The translations under genes and the position numbers were made by a program. 64,000 bases of DNA from an uncultured Alsobacter sp. (GTDB taxonomy: Bacteria; Pseudomonadota; Alphaproteobacteria; Rhizobiales; Beijerinckiaceae). The DNA lies in assembly GCF_945952055.1 (NCBI RefSeq), contig NZ_CAMFHB010000001.1, positions 247,642 to 311,641 on the forward strand, read 5' to 3'. Under the pieces are notes generated by a model. The model had not been told where the DNA came from, searched no databases, and saw only the letters and a list, made by a program, of their open reading frames with translations. This document shows positions 1 through 8,589 of this stretch, piece by piece. The first letter of the stretch is position 1; the number at the start of each line of letters is the position of its first letter.

Positions 1-837
1 CGCCTGCGCCCTGAGCTCGCCGCGCGCTGGGGCATGACCGGACCCGTCATCGTCGCGGCGGGAGCGGGCGACGCGGCGGCCGGCGCCATCGGGATCGGTG
101 CGGTGCGCGACGGCGATGCCTTCATCTCGCTCGGCACGTCGGGCCAGCTTTTCGTGTCGAACGCGCAATACCGGCCCGCGCCCGAGCAGGCCGTGCACGC
201 CTTCTGCCACGCGGTGCCGGGACGCTGGTTCCAGATGGGCGCGATGCTGAACGGCGCGAGCTGCCTCGCCTGGCTCGCCGGCTTCGTCGGCAGCGACGTG
301 GCCACGCTGCTCGCCGAGGCGGAGGCGCGCTTCCGCGGTCCGGGCAGCCTCCTCTTCCTGCCCTACCTCACCGGCGAGCGCACCCCGCACGACGACCCCG
401 ATGCGCGCGGCGTCCTCTTCGGCCTGACGCCGGCGAGCGACCGGGCCGACGCGATGCAGGCGGTCCTGGAGGGCGTGGCGTTCAGCTTCGCCGATGCCCG
501 CGACGCGCTGGCCGGCTCGGGCACGCGGGTGACCCGTGCCGGGGTGATCGGCGGCGGCGCCCGCAGCGCCTTCTGGATGAAGATCCTCGCCTCGGTGCTG
601 GACGTGACGCTCGTTCGCTATGCGGGTGCGGCAAAAGGGCCCGCCGTGGGTGCCGCGCGCCTGGCCCGGCTCGCTCTCGGGCAGGGTGCCGTCGAAAGCG
701 TCTGCGTGCCGCCGCCGGTCCTCGACGAGACTTCGCCCGATCCCACGCTGGTCGAGGCCTATCGGGAGCGGCTCGGACGCTTCCGCACGCTCTACCGCAC
801 GCTGAAGCCGCTGTTTGCGGATCAGGGCCAGGGCTGA
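1..837 (+). CDS. xylB: Xylulokinase-type FGGY carbohydrate kinase, C-terminal part
   Basis: The reading frame is open from the first base, so the N-terminus lies outside the window; 278 residues are visible of a family usually near 480-500. The visible part is the second FGGY (actin-like ATPase) domain: a GAGDAAAGAIGIG segment, the ATP-binding GTSGQLF loop, the YLTGERTPHDDPDARG segment typical of xylulokinases, and the GVIGGGARS adenosine motif. The family phosphorylates D-xylulose (or a related ketose) with ATP in the cytoplasm. The ROK regulator and ribose-class importer that follow on the same strand fit a pentose or polyol locus. FGGY members are hard to separate without the N-terminal sugar-binding domain, so the substrate is inferred. 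Confidence 0.85.
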   Translation, partial: RLRPELAARWGMTGPVIVAAGAGDAAAGAIGIGAVRDGDAFISLGTSGQLFVSNAQYRPAPEQAVHAFCHAVPGRWFQMGAMLNGASCLAWLAGFVGSDVATLLAEAEARFRGPGSLLFLPYLTGERTPHDDPDARGVLFGLTPASDRADAMQAVLEGVAFSFADARDALAGSGTRVTRAGVIGGGARSAFWMKILASVLDVTLVRYAGAAKGPAVGAARLARLALGQGAVESVCVPPPVLDETSPDPTLVEAYRERLGRFRTLYRTLKPLFADQGQG

Positions 838-870
838 CGCTCGGACCCTTTCAGTAGTCCAGCTTGCACC

Positions 871-980
871 TCCCTCTCCGCGTCCTGGCCTGGCTCGGCC
901 CGGCCATCCACGACTTGCGGATGGCCCCGGCACAGTCGTGGATGCCCGGGCCGAGCCCGGGCAGGACGGCTGAGAGGTTG
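871..980. repeat. Paired palindromic repeat, family A (GCCCGGGC type)
   Basis: Two inverted units flank a short spacer. One arm contains TGGCTCGGCCCGGCCATCCA and the other CGTGGATGCCCGGGCCGAGC. The same arrangement recurs at 21438-21540. GC-rich palindromes of this type are dispersed intergenic repeats (REP/BIME-like) in many Hyphomicrobiales genomes. It sits 3' of the kinase gene. Confidence 0.7.
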
Positions 981-1105
981 TGGCGCACCAAAGACGTGAG
1001 GCGCACGGCGGTGCCGGGGGGCAATTGACGAACGCCGATCCGCAGCCGCCAGTCTCGCGGCGAAGGCCACGGCACCCGCCAGTTCAATTCTGAACAACAA
1101 TCCCG

Positions 1106-1134
1106 TTGACGGCGCCGCTGAACGCAGGCAGAAT
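1106..1134 (+). promoter_or_regulatory. Candidate sigma-70 promoter for the ROK-ABC operon
   Basis: TTGACG at 1106-1111 is separated by 17 bases from CAGAAT at 1129-1134 (4 of 6 matches to TATAAT). It lies about 65 bases upstream of the GTG start at 1200 and just before a palindrome. Seen in sequence; transcription itself is inferred. Confidence 0.45.
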
Positions 1135-1135
1135 A

Positions 1136-1149
1136 AATCATCGTTGATT
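1136..1149. promoter_or_regulatory. Candidate ROK operator palindrome
   Basis: AATCA-TCGT-TGATT forms perfect 5-bp arms around a 4-bp spacer, directly after the candidate -10 box and before the ROK regulator gene. Its position suits autorepression. The short arm length makes chance occurrence possible. Confidence 0.4.
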
Positions 1150-1199
1150 ACATAATCGCTCCGGCATCGAACCGGAGCGGCCAAACGAGGGAGGAGGAC

Positions 1200-2501
1200 G
1201 TGCGGCCAAGCCGTCCGTCACACGTGCCGCAAGTGGGTCCCGGAGGCGCCGGCTTGGCGTCGAACGGTGCGGGATCGCTTGGACAGGGCTCGACTTCCAC
1301 CCAGATCGGCGACTTCAACGAGCGCGTGGTGCTGTCGTCGCTGCGCCGCCTCGGTCCGGCCTCCAAGGCCGACCTCGCCCGCCGCATCGGTCTCACCAGC
1401 AATGCCGCCGGCGTCATCGTCCGCAAGCTGGAGGAGACCGGCCTCGTCCGCACCGCCGGCAAGCGCTACGGCGGCCGGGGGCAGCCGGCCACCGTTCTCG
1501 AGCTGAACCCGGAAGGCGCCTACGCCGTCGGCGTGCGCATCGATCGCGACATGATCGAGACCGTGCTCGTGGATCTCGCCGGCACGGTCATCGAGCGCGT
1601 CGTGATCGACGGGCTGCCGATGCCCGAGGACGCCATCGCGGCGCTGGCCTCGCACGTCCGCGGTTTCCGTCGTCGCCTCGGGCCTAAGTCGTCCGCCCGC
1701 CTCTCCGGGCTCGGCGTCGCGATGCCCTACAATCTCGGCAGCTGGCTCGGAAACCTCGACCTGCCCGACGCCGTGTTCCGGCGTTGGGACGCCTTCGACC
1801 TGCAGCCGGCGCTGACCCAGGCCACCGGCCTCGCCGTGGTGGTGGAGAACGACGGCAGCGCTGCCGCGGTGGGCGAACTCCTGCACGGCCACGGCCGCGA
1901 GCTGGACGACTTCCTCTATCTGTTCATCGGCCCGGCGGTCGGTGGTGGCGTCGTGCTCGGCGGCAACTACCTGCGCGGCCGCAACGCCAATGCCGGCGAC
2001 ATGGCCGTGGTGCCGGTAGGCCCCTCGCGGCTCGCCTCCGCGCCGCCCGGCGACGGGCGCGCCCAGCCGCTCATCGCCCGCGCCTCCCTCGCCGTGCTCG
2101 CGCGGCACCTGCGCCACAACGGCGTGCGGGTGCGCTCGACGCTCGACCTCGACGACGCCATCGACGCCGCGCCGAAGGCCTTCGCCGAATGGATCGACGA
2201 CGCCGCCGACGCCATGGCCTGGCCGATCCTGACCGGCGCCCACATCCTCGACGTCCAGCACGTCATCGTGGCCGGCGACCTGCCGCACGAGCATCTCGAG
2301 CCGCTGGTCGCCCGGCTTGCCGAACGCTGCGCCGCCTGCGTCGCCGAGTCCCGCCAGGCCCCCGAGATCCGCGTCGGCGCCGTCGGCCGCGACGCGGGCG
2401 CCGTGGGCGCCGCGAGCCTTCCCGTCCACGTCAGCTACAGCCCGATGCGCGAGCTCCTCACCGGAGACACGCCGGATGCCTTCATGGAGGTCCTGTCATG
2501 A
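1200..2501 (+). CDS. ROK family transcriptional regulator
   Basis: A 433-aa DNA-binding sugar sensor. Residues about 40-95 form a winged helix-turn-helix ([20 protein letters not shown] then a recognition segment ending in KLEETGLV), followed by the sugar-kinase-like ROK domain with the [15 protein letters not shown] and [12 protein letters not shown] segments. The usual zinc-binding C-x-C-G-x2-G-C-x-E motif is absent: the loop after [13 protein letters not shown] contains no cysteine. A GTG start at 1200 is chosen because GGGAGGAGG sits just upstream. It overlaps the ATPase gene by ATGA, so it is cotranscribed with the importer and probably represses it, with the sugar or sugar phosphate as inducer (inferred). 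Confidence 0.9.
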   Translation: MRPSRPSHVPQVGPGGAGLASNGAGSLGQGSTSTQIGDFNERVVLSSLRRLGPASKADLARRIGLTSNAAGVIVRKLEETGLVRTAGKRYGGRGQPATVLELNPEGAYAVGVRIDRDMIETVLVDLAGTVIERVVIDGLPMPEDAIAALASHVRGFRRRLGPKSSARLSGLGVAMPYNLGSWLGNLDLPDAVFRRWDAFDLQPALTQATGLAVVVENDGSAAAVGELLHGHGRELDDFLYLFIGPAVGGGVVLGGNYLRGRNANAGDMAVVPVGPSRLASAPPGDGRAQPLIARASLAVLARHLRHNGVRVRSTLDLDDAIDAAPKAFAEWIDDAADAMAWPILTGAHILDVQHVIVAGDLPHEHLEPLVARLAERCAACVAESRQAPEIRVGAVGRDAGAVGAASLPVHVSYSPMRELLTGDTPDAFMEVLS

Positions 2502-4030
2502 CGGATGCCGTTCCGATTCTGGAGATGCGCAACATCTCCAAGACCTTCGCCACCATCAAGGCGCTCAGCGGCGTGTCGCTTCGGGTGTGGCCCGGCGAGG
2601 TTCACGCCCTCATGGGCGAGAACGGCGCCGGCAAGTCGACGCTCATGAAGATCCTGTCGGGTGCCTACCAGGCGGACGAGGGCGGCGAGATCCTGATCGG
2701 CGGCCGGGCGGTCACCATCAAGGGTCCCCAGGCGGCCCGCGACGCGGGCGTCGCCATCATCTACCAGGAGCTGGCGCTCGCCCCGAACCTGACGGTGGCC
2801 GAGAACATGCTGCTCGGCCGCGAGCATGCCCGCGGCGGCATCCTCGACCGCCGCGCCATGGCCCGGGAATGCGCGCCGGTGCTGCAGCGCCTCGGCGTCA
2901 CCTTCGGCCCGGCCACGCTGGTCGCCGATCTCTCGATGGCCGAGCGCCAGCAGGTCGAGATCGCCCGCGCCGTGCACGCCCGCTCGCGCATCCTGGTGAT
3001 GGACGAGCCCACGACCTCGCTGTCCTCGCGCGAGACCGAAGCGCTCTTCGCCATCGTCCGCCAGCTGCGGTCGGAGGGCATGGCGATCATCTACATCAGC
3101 CACCGCATGGCGGAGGTCTACGAGCTGTCCGACCGTGTCAGCGTGTTGCGCGACGGCACCTTCGTGGGCACGCTGAACCGGGAGGAGATCTCCGCCGAGG
3201 CGCTGGTGCGCATGATGGTGGGCCGCGACCTCTCCTCCTTCTACAAGAAGGACCACGACGCCCACATGAGCCGCGGACCGGTGATCCTGTCGGTGCGCGA
3301 CATGGGCGACGGCAAGCGCGTCCATGGCTGCTCGCTCGAGCTGCACCAGGGCGAGGTGCTCGGGCTCGCCGGCCTGGTCGGCGCGGGCCGCACCGAACTC
3401 GCCCGCCTGATCTACGGCGCCGACCGGCGCGCCTCGGGAACCGTCGTTCTGGACGGGACCGACATCACCCCGAAGCTGCCGCAGGATGCGATCGCGGCCG
3501 GGCTCGTCTACCTCACCGAGGATCGCAAGCACCTCGGGCTGTTCCTCGACATGACCGTGCGAGAGAACATCAATCTCGGCGTCATCGCCCGCGACAGCCG
3601 CGGTGCGGGCATCCTCAACGGAGCCGCGGCCCGGGCCCGCTCGGCCGCCGCGGTCAAGGCGCTCTCCATCCGCGTCTCGACCGACATGGTCAATGTCGGG
3701 GCGCTGTCGGGCGGCAACCAGCAGAAGGTGCTGCTGTCGCGGCTCCTCGAATGCAAGCCGAAGGTGCTGATCCTCGACGAGCCGACGCGCGGCGTCGACA
3801 TCGGCGCCAAGTCCGAAATCTACCGGCTGATCGACGACCTCGCCCGCGCGGGCGTCGGGGTCATCGTGATCTCGAGCGAGCTGCCCGAGATCGTCGGCGT
3901 CTGCGACCGCGTGCTGGTGATGCGCGAAGGCGTCATCGCCGGCGAGGTCGGGGGCACCACCGGCACGCCCATCACCCAGGAAGCCATCGGCGCCATCGCC
4001 ACCGGCGCAAGCCACGGCCTCGCCGCCTGA
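2498..4030 (+). CDS. Sugar ABC importer, double ATPase subunit (RbsA/XylG type)
   Basis: A 510-aa CUT2-class ATPase with two nucleotide-binding domains. The first has Walker [10 protein letters not shown] (residues 40-48), the signature region [14 protein letters not shown] and Walker [14 protein letters not shown]. The second has the degenerate Walker [11 protein letters not shown] typical of RbsA C-terminal domains, but a good signature [13 protein letters not shown] and DEPTRGVD. It powers the permease encoded next. The start ATG overlaps the ROK stop (ATGA), showing translational coupling. CUT2 importers carry monosaccharides such as ribose, xylose or galactose; which one is not evident. 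Confidence 0.93.
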   Translation: MTDAVPILEMRNISKTFATIKALSGVSLRVWPGEVHALMGENGAGKSTLMKILSGAYQADEGGEILIGGRAVTIKGPQAARDAGVAIIYQELALAPNLTVAENMLLGREHARGGILDRRAMARECAPVLQRLGVTFGPATLVADLSMAERQQVEIARAVHARSRILVMDEPTTSLSSRETEALFAIVRQLRSEGMAIIYISHRMAEVYELSDRVSVLRDGTFVGTLNREEISAEALVRMMVGRDLSSFYKKDHDAHMSRGPVILSVRDMGDGKRVHGCSLELHQGEVLGLAGLVGAGRTELARLIYGADRRASGTVVLDGTDITPKLPQDAIAAGLVYLTEDRKHLGLFLDMTVRENINLGVIARDSRGAGILNGAAARARSAAAVKALSIRVSTDMVNVGALSGGNQQKVLLSRLLECKPKVLILDEPTRGVDIGAKSEIYRLIDDLARAGVGVIVISSELPEIVGVCDRVLVMREGVIAGEVGGTTGTPITQEAIGAIATGASHGLAA

Positions 4031-4053
4031 ACCGACGACAAGGGATCATCGCC

Positions 4054-5082
4054 ATGACCGCCGTCGACATGACCCAGGGTGCCACCAGGCGCCGTCTCGC
4101 CATCCGCTCCACGATCCAGGCGCTGGGGATGCTGCCCATCCTCATCCTGATCGCCATCATGTTCCAGTTCCTGTCGGGCTATTCCCAGAGCGGCAGCTTC
4201 GCCACCGCCTGGGCCGACGGGCGCTTCATGTCCTGGCAGAACCTGTCGATCGTGGCCCAGCAGGCCTCGATCAACACGGTGCTCGCCGCCGGCATGACCT
4301 TCGTGATCCTGACCGGCGGCATCGACCTTTCGGTCGGCTCCATCCTGGCCGCCTCGGCCATGGTGGCGGTGATCGCGTCCAAGATCCCCGAATGGGGCCT
4401 GATCGGGGTTCCGGCCGCGATCCTGATGGGCCTCGCGCTCGGCCTGCTCAACGGCGCGCTCGTGGCCGCCTTCAAGCTGCCGCCCTTCATCGTGACGCTG
4501 GGGTCCCTCACCGCGGTGCGCGGCTTCGCGCGCCTGATCGGCGAGGACAAGACCGTCTTCAACCCGCAGCTCCCGTTCGCCTTCATCGGCAACGGCAACC
4601 TCTTCGGCATCCCGTGGCTGGTCATCATCGCCTTCGCCGTGGTGCTCGTGTCCTGGTTCGTGCTGCGCCGCACCGTGCTCGGCGTGCGCATCTACGCCGT
4701 CGGCGGCAATCCGGACGCGGCGCGCCTCTCGGGCATCAAGGTCTGGATGGTCCTGCTCTTCGTCTACGGCGTGTCCGGCGCCCTGGCCGGCCTCGGCGGT
4801 GCCATGTCGGCCGCCCGGCTCTACGCCGCCAACGGCCTGCAGCTCGGCCAGTCCTACGAGCTCGACGCCATCGCGGCGGTCATCCTGGGCGGCACCAGCT
4901 TCGTCGGCGGCATCGGCTCCATCTGGGGCACGCTGATCGGCGCGCTGATGATCGCCGTGCTCTCGAACGGCCTGATCCTCGTCGGCGTCTCCGACATCTG
5001 GCAGTTCATCATCAAGGGCTTCGTCATCATCGGGGCCGTGGCGCTCGACCGCTACCGCCTCAAGGGTTCCGCGCGCACCTGA
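4054..5082 (+). CDS. Sugar ABC importer permease (RbsC type)
   Basis: A 342-aa, strongly hydrophobic inner-membrane protein with about eight to ten transmembrane segments. The family core TGGIDLSVGSILA is present, as are LPPFIVTLGSL and the C-terminal AIAAVILGGTSFVGGIGSI. Length matches RbsC/XylH. It starts 24 bases after the ATPase stop. It would form the homodimeric channel used with the double ATPase and the binding protein at 5171-6109. Confidence 0.92.
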   Translation: MTAVDMTQGATRRRLAIRSTIQALGMLPILILIAIMFQFLSGYSQSGSFATAWADGRFMSWQNLSIVAQQASINTVLAAGMTFVILTGGIDLSVGSILAASAMVAVIASKIPEWGLIGVPAAILMGLALGLLNGALVAAFKLPPFIVTLGSLTAVRGFARLIGEDKTVFNPQLPFAFIGNGNLFGIPWLVIIAFAVVLVSWFVLRRTVLGVRIYAVGGNPDAARLSGIKVWMVLLFVYGVSGALAGLGGAMSAARLYAANGLQLGQSYELDAIAAVILGGTSFVGGIGSIWGTLIGALMIAVLSNGLILVGVSDIWQFIIKGFVIIGAVALDRYRLKGSART

Positions 5083-5170
5083 TCCGGTGCGTCGGCAGGG
5101 GGACGGATCGTCTGGTCGGGTCCGTCCCAGTTTCACAAGACCAACTTGTCACCTCCGGAGGAGAACTCTC

Positions 5171-6109
5171 ATGAAGACCTTCCTGATGGCGGCCACGGCC
5201 GCTGCCGCCCTCGCGCTCGCCGCCCCCGCGTCCGCCAAGGAACTCAAGTCGATCGGCATCTCGCTGGGCTCGATGGGCAATCCGTTCTTCGTCGCGCTGT
5301 CCAAGGGCGCCGAGGACCAGGCCCGCAAGGTCAACCCGAACGTCAAGGTCACCACCGTCGGCTTCGACTACGACCTCGGCAAGCAGTTCACGCAGATCGA
5401 CAACTTCATCGCCGCCGGCGTCGACATGATCCTCCTGAACCCGGGCGACGCCAACGCGCTCGAGCCGGCGATCAAGAAGGCCCAGGCAGCCGGCATCCTC
5501 GTCGTCGCCGTCGACACGGCGGCCAAGGGCGCCGACCTCACCGTCACCACCAACAACGTCCAGGCCGGCGAGATCGCCTGCCAGTACATCGTCGACAAGC
5601 TCGGCGGGAAGGGCGACGTGATCATCCAGAACGGCCCGCAGGTCTCGGCCGTCGTGGACCGCGTCAACGGCTGCAAGACCGTGTTCAAGAAGGCGCCGGG
5701 CATCAAGGTTCTGTCCGACGACCAGGACGGCAAGGGTTCGCGCGACGGCGGTCTCGCCGTGATGCAGGGTCACCTGACCCGCTTCCAGAAGATCGACGCG
5801 GTGTTCGCCATCAACGACCCGCAGGCGATCGGCACCGACCTCGCCGCCAAGCAGCTCAACCGCTCGGGCATCATCATCACGGCCGTCGACGGCGCCCCGG
5901 ACATCGAGGCCTCGCTGAAGGACCCGAACAGCCCGCAGGTCCAGGCCTCCGCGAGCCAGGACCCCTACGCCATGGCGCAGCTTGCCGTGAAGCTGGGCGT
6001 CGACGCCATGAACGGCAAGAAGCCCGAGCAGACCGTCACGTTGATGGAGTCCAAGCTCGTCACCCGCGACAACGTGAAGGACTACAAGGGCTGGACCTCG
6101 CCGCGCTGA
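5171..6109 (+). CDS. Periplasmic sugar-binding protein (RbsB type)
   Basis: A 312-aa secreted receptor. Residues 1-22 form a classic Sec signal peptide (MKTFLMAATAAAALALAAPA) with an ASA-K cleavage region. The mature part is a type I periplasmic binding protein fold: IGISLGSMGNPFFVAL at the start, a hinge region with VVAVDTAAKG, and INDPQAIGTDLAAKQ and ITAVDGAPDIEASL later. It has a strong GGAGGAGA ribosome site a few bases upstream. It ends in front of a rho-independent terminator, so the transport operon probably closes here. Confidence 0.93.
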   Translation: MKTFLMAATAAAALALAAPASAKELKSIGISLGSMGNPFFVALSKGAEDQARKVNPNVKVTTVGFDYDLGKQFTQIDNFIAAGVDMILLNPGDANALEPAIKKAQAAGILVVAVDTAAKGADLTVTTNNVQAGEIACQYIVDKLGGKGDVIIQNGPQVSAVVDRVNGCKTVFKKAPGIKVLSDDQDGKGSRDGGLAVMQGHLTRFQKIDAVFAINDPQAIGTDLAAKQLNRSGIIITAVDGAPDIEASLKDPNSPQVQASASQDPYAMAQLAVKLGVDAMNGKKPEQTVTLMESKLVTRDNVKDYKGWTSPR

Positions 6110-6135
6110 GCCGGCGGTTCGAGCCTGAGTGACGG

Positions 6136-6161
6136 CGGGCGGGAGCGATCCCGCCCGTTTT
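6136..6161 (+). terminator. Rho-independent terminator after the sugar-binding protein
   Basis: CGGGCGGGA pairs perfectly with TCCCGCCCG (6136-6144 with 6149-6157) around a GCGA tetraloop, followed by TTTT at 6158-6161. It lies 26 bases after the stop codon at 6109. Confidence 0.85.
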
Positions 6162-6177
6162 CGCATGCGGACGGGTG

Positions 6178-6297
6178 GTGCGTCCTTCGACACGGCCGCT
6201 CCGCGGCCTGCTCAGGATGAGGACGATCGTAGCGTTGGACTGCACCAAAGGTCCTCGCCCTGAGCAGCCGCCGCAGGCGGCGTGTCGAAGGACGCAC
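6178..6297. repeat. Paired palindromic repeat, family B (CGTCCTTCGAC type)
   Basis: Two inverted units face each other: GTGCGTCCTTCGACACGGCC...CTCAGGATGAGGAC and its near-reverse complement ending GTGTCGAAGGACGCAC. Each unit also contains its own inner stem (GGCCGCTCCGCGGCC). The family recurs at 8437-8553 and 51670-51790. It lies between the terminator and the aldolase gene. Confidence 0.8.
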
Positions 6298-6370
6298 AAC
6301 GGACCCGCGCCCAGCGTTGTTGCCGGAAAACGCTCCCTCCGATAATCCTCGGCCAACTGGGAGAGCACAC

Positions 6371-7306
6371 ATGTTCGGCATCCATTCGGCCGGGGTCTAC
6401 CCGATCGCCCCGACCCCCTTCACCGACAACGGCGAGATCGACTTCAACTCCACGGACCGCATGGTCGAGTGGTGGGGCGAGATCGGCGCCACGGGCATGA
6501 CGGTGCTGGGCATCATGGGCGAGGCGCCCAAGCTCGACCTGTCCGAATCCGTGGCCTTCGTCGACCGCTGCATCAAGCGCGCCGGCAAGCTGCCGGTGCT
6601 CGTCGGCGTCTCGGCGCCGGGCTTCGCCGCGATGCGCTCGCTGGCCCGCGCCGTCATGGACAAGGGCGCCGGCGGCGTCATGATCGCCCCGCCGTCCACG
6701 CTGCGCACCGACGACCAGATCGTCACCTACTATGCGCAGGCGGTCGAGGCGATCGGCACGGACATCCCGTTCTGCATCCAGGACTATCCCCTGACGCTGC
6801 AGGTGCAGATGACCCCGAAGGTCATCCAGAAGATCATCATGGACAACCCGTCCTGCGTGATGCTGAAGCACGAGGACTGGCCGGGCCTGGAGAAGATCTC
6901 GGCGCTGCGCCGCTTCGAGAAGGAGGGCTCGCTGCGCCACGTCTCGATCCTGACGGGCAATGGCGGCCTCTTCCTCGACTTCGAGATGGAGCGTGGCGTC
7001 GACGGCGCCATGACCGGCTACGCCTTCCCCGAGATGCTGATCGACGTGGTGCGCCTGCAGAAGGCCGGCGAGCGCGACGCCGCCCACGACCTCTTCGACG
7101 CCCACCTTCCGGTGGTGCGCTACGAGCAGCAGCAGGGCGTGGGCCTGGCGGTGCGCAAGTACATCCTGAAGCGCCGCGGCATCCTCGCCTCCGACGCCCA
7201 GCGCAAGCCGGGCTCCTCGCTCACCCCCGCCGCGAAAGCCGAGGTCGAGTACCTGCTGGGCCGCCTCGCCCGCCACGACGGCCGCGCCGGAAAGCTGCCG
7301 GGTTGA
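6371..7306 (+). CDS. DapA-family (class I) aldolase/lyase
   Basis: A 311-aa TIM-barrel protein of the dihydrodipicolinate synthase / N-acetylneuraminate lyase superfamily. The Schiff-base lysine is Lys166 in [11 protein letters not shown], the conserved tyrosine is Tyr139 in CIQDYPLT, and the substrate carboxylate loop corresponds to GIMGEAPKL (47-55). Family members cleave or dehydrate 2-keto-3-deoxy sugar acids, among other reactions. The ATG at 6371 is preceded by GGGAGAGC. It overlaps the following oxidoreductase gene by TTGA, and the sugar importer lies upstream, so a role in sugar-acid breakdown is likely. True lysine biosynthesis is less likely because no lysine-pathway gene is nearby. 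Confidence 0.85.
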   Translation: MFGIHSAGVYPIAPTPFTDNGEIDFNSTDRMVEWWGEIGATGMTVLGIMGEAPKLDLSESVAFVDRCIKRAGKLPVLVGVSAPGFAAMRSLARAVMDKGAGGVMIAPPSTLRTDDQIVTYYAQAVEAIGTDIPFCIQDYPLTLQVQMTPKVIQKIIMDNPSCVMLKHEDWPGLEKISALRRFEKEGSLRHVSILTGNGGLFLDFEMERGVDGAMTGYAFPEMLIDVVRLQKAGERDAAHDLFDAHLPVVRYEQQQGVGLAVRKYILKRRGILASDAQRKPGSSLTPAAKAEVEYLLGRLARHDGRAGKLPG

Positions 7307-8403
7307 CCGACGTCGACGCCACCATCGTCGGGGCCGGCGTCGTCGGCCTCGCCGTCGCCCGCGCGCTGGCGCTGACGGGCCGCTCGGTGCTGGTGCTGGA
7401 GGCCGCGGAGGGCATCGGCACCGGCACGTCCTCGCGCAACAGCGAGGTGATCCACGCCGGGCTCTACTATCCCACCGGCAGCCTGAAGGCGCGGATGTGC
7501 GTCGAAGGCCGGCGCCTGCTCTACGCCTATTGCGCGGAGCGCGGCATCGCCCACCGCAAATGCGGCAAGCTCATCGTCGCGACCGACGAGCACGAGCTGC
7601 AGGCGGTGCTGGGCGTGGCCCGCCGCGGCGAGGCGAACGGCGTCGAGAACCTGGAGATGATCTCCGGGGCGGCGGCCATGGCCATGGAACCGGCGCTGTT
7701 CTGCGTCGGCGCGCTCTGGTCGCCCGAGACGGGCATCGTGGACAGCCATGCCTACATGCTGTCGATGCAGGGCGAAGTCGAGAACGCCGGCGGCTCCTTC
7801 GCCTTCCACACACCCTTCCTGCGCGCCAGCGCCGGGGGCAACGCGATTGCGGTGGAGACGGGCGGAGCGGAGCCCTTCCGGTTCACCACGGGGCTTCTGG
7901 TCAACGCCGCCGGGCTCGCGGCCTCCACGGTCGGAGAGGCCATCCACGGCCTGCCGGCCGGCGCCATCCCGCCCACCCGCTACGCCAAGGGCAACTACTT
8001 CGTCCTGTCCGGCCGCGCGCCCTTCACGAGGCTCATCTATCCGGCGCCGCACACCCATGGCCTCGGCGTTCACCTGACGATCGACCTCGGCGGCCAGGCG
8101 CGCTTCGGTCCGGACGTCGAATGGATCGAGGAGCCGAACTATGACGTCGATCCAGCCCGAGGCGCAGGCTTCGACGCCGAGATCCGCAAATACTGGCCGG
8201 GCCTGCCCGAGAACGCGCTGTCGCCCGGCTATGCGGGGATCCGCCCCAAGATCGCGGGCCCCAAGGACCCCGCCCCCGACTTCCGCATCGACGGGCCGCG
8301 CGAGCACGGCGTACCTGGGGTGGTCAACCTGCTCGGCATCGAAAGCCCGGGGCTGACCTCGTCCATGGCCATCGCCGAAGAGGTCGTGCGGCGCATCGGG
8401 TAG
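7303..8403 (+). CDS. FAD-dependent oxidoreductase, L-2-hydroxyglutarate oxidase-like
   Basis: A 366-aa DAO-fold enzyme. The Rossmann motif GAGVVG is at residues 10-15, followed by the acidic end of strand 2 in [20 protein letters not shown]. The [15 protein letters not shown] segment and the C-terminal [12 protein letters not shown] are characteristic of the LhgO/YgaF group, which oxidises 2-hydroxy acids. The start is a TTG overlapping the aldolase stop (TTGA); no in-frame ATG precedes the Rossmann motif. Coupling to the aldolase suggests oxidation of a hydroxy acid in the same pathway; the exact substrate is unknown. Confidence 0.85.
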   Translation: MTDVDATIVGAGVVGLAVARALALTGRSVLVLEAAEGIGTGTSSRNSEVIHAGLYYPTGSLKARMCVEGRRLLYAYCAERGIAHRKCGKLIVATDEHELQAVLGVARRGEANGVENLEMISGAAAMAMEPALFCVGALWSPETGIVDSHAYMLSMQGEVENAGGSFAFHTPFLRASAGGNAIAVETGGAEPFRFTTGLLVNAAGLAASTVGEAIHGLPAGAIPPTRYAKGNYFVLSGRAPFTRLIYPAPHTHGLGVHLTIDLGGQARFGPDVEWIEEPNYDVDPARGAGFDAEIRKYWPGLPENALSPGYAGIRPKIAGPKDPAPDFRIDGPREHGVPGVVNLLGIESPGLTSSMAIAEEVVRRIG

Positions 8404-8436
8404 AGAGCTGGCCTGCTTCTCTTTCCGACCTCCAAT

Positions 8437-8553
8437 GTCCTCATCCTGAGCCACGGCCCGCAGGGCCGTGAGTCGAAGGACGCACAACTGTTCAGCTGCG
8501 ATATGCTGCGTCCTTCGACTCGGCCGCTCCGCGGCCGGCTCAGGATGAGGAGG
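8437..8553. repeat. Paired palindromic repeat, family B
   Basis: GTCCTCATCCTGAGCCACGG...AGTCGAAGGACGCA faces TGCGTCCTTCGACTCGGCCG...CTCAGGATGAGGA, with inner stems in each unit. It sits between two convergent genes (stops at 8403 and 8590) and may act as a bidirectional terminator; no other terminator is visible here. Confidence 0.8.
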
Positions 8554-8589
8554 ACTGGGAGGCTTGGAGGCCAGTCCCCTTCCCGCCCC

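Larger units (their letters stand above)
838..1199. other. Intergenic region with repeat, promoter and operator candidates
   Basis: This 362-bp stretch has no convincing gene; the open frames on the - strand here lack homology-like features and run through the repeat. It holds a paired palindromic repeat (871-980), then an AT-richer segment with a promoter-like pair of boxes (1106-1134), a small palindrome (1136-1149) and a strong Shine-Dalgarno (GGGAGGAGGA, about 1189-1198) before the GTG of the ROK gene. Confidence 0.6.

Noticed and set aside
871..980. CRISPR-like repeat units
   Set aside because: Only two facing inverted units are present, with no regular spacers and no cas genes; the structure is REP/BIME-like.
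822..1184. Two - strand open frames between the kinase and ROK genes
   Set aside because: They run through the palindromic repeat and the promoter region, with low-complexity products and no ribosome site.
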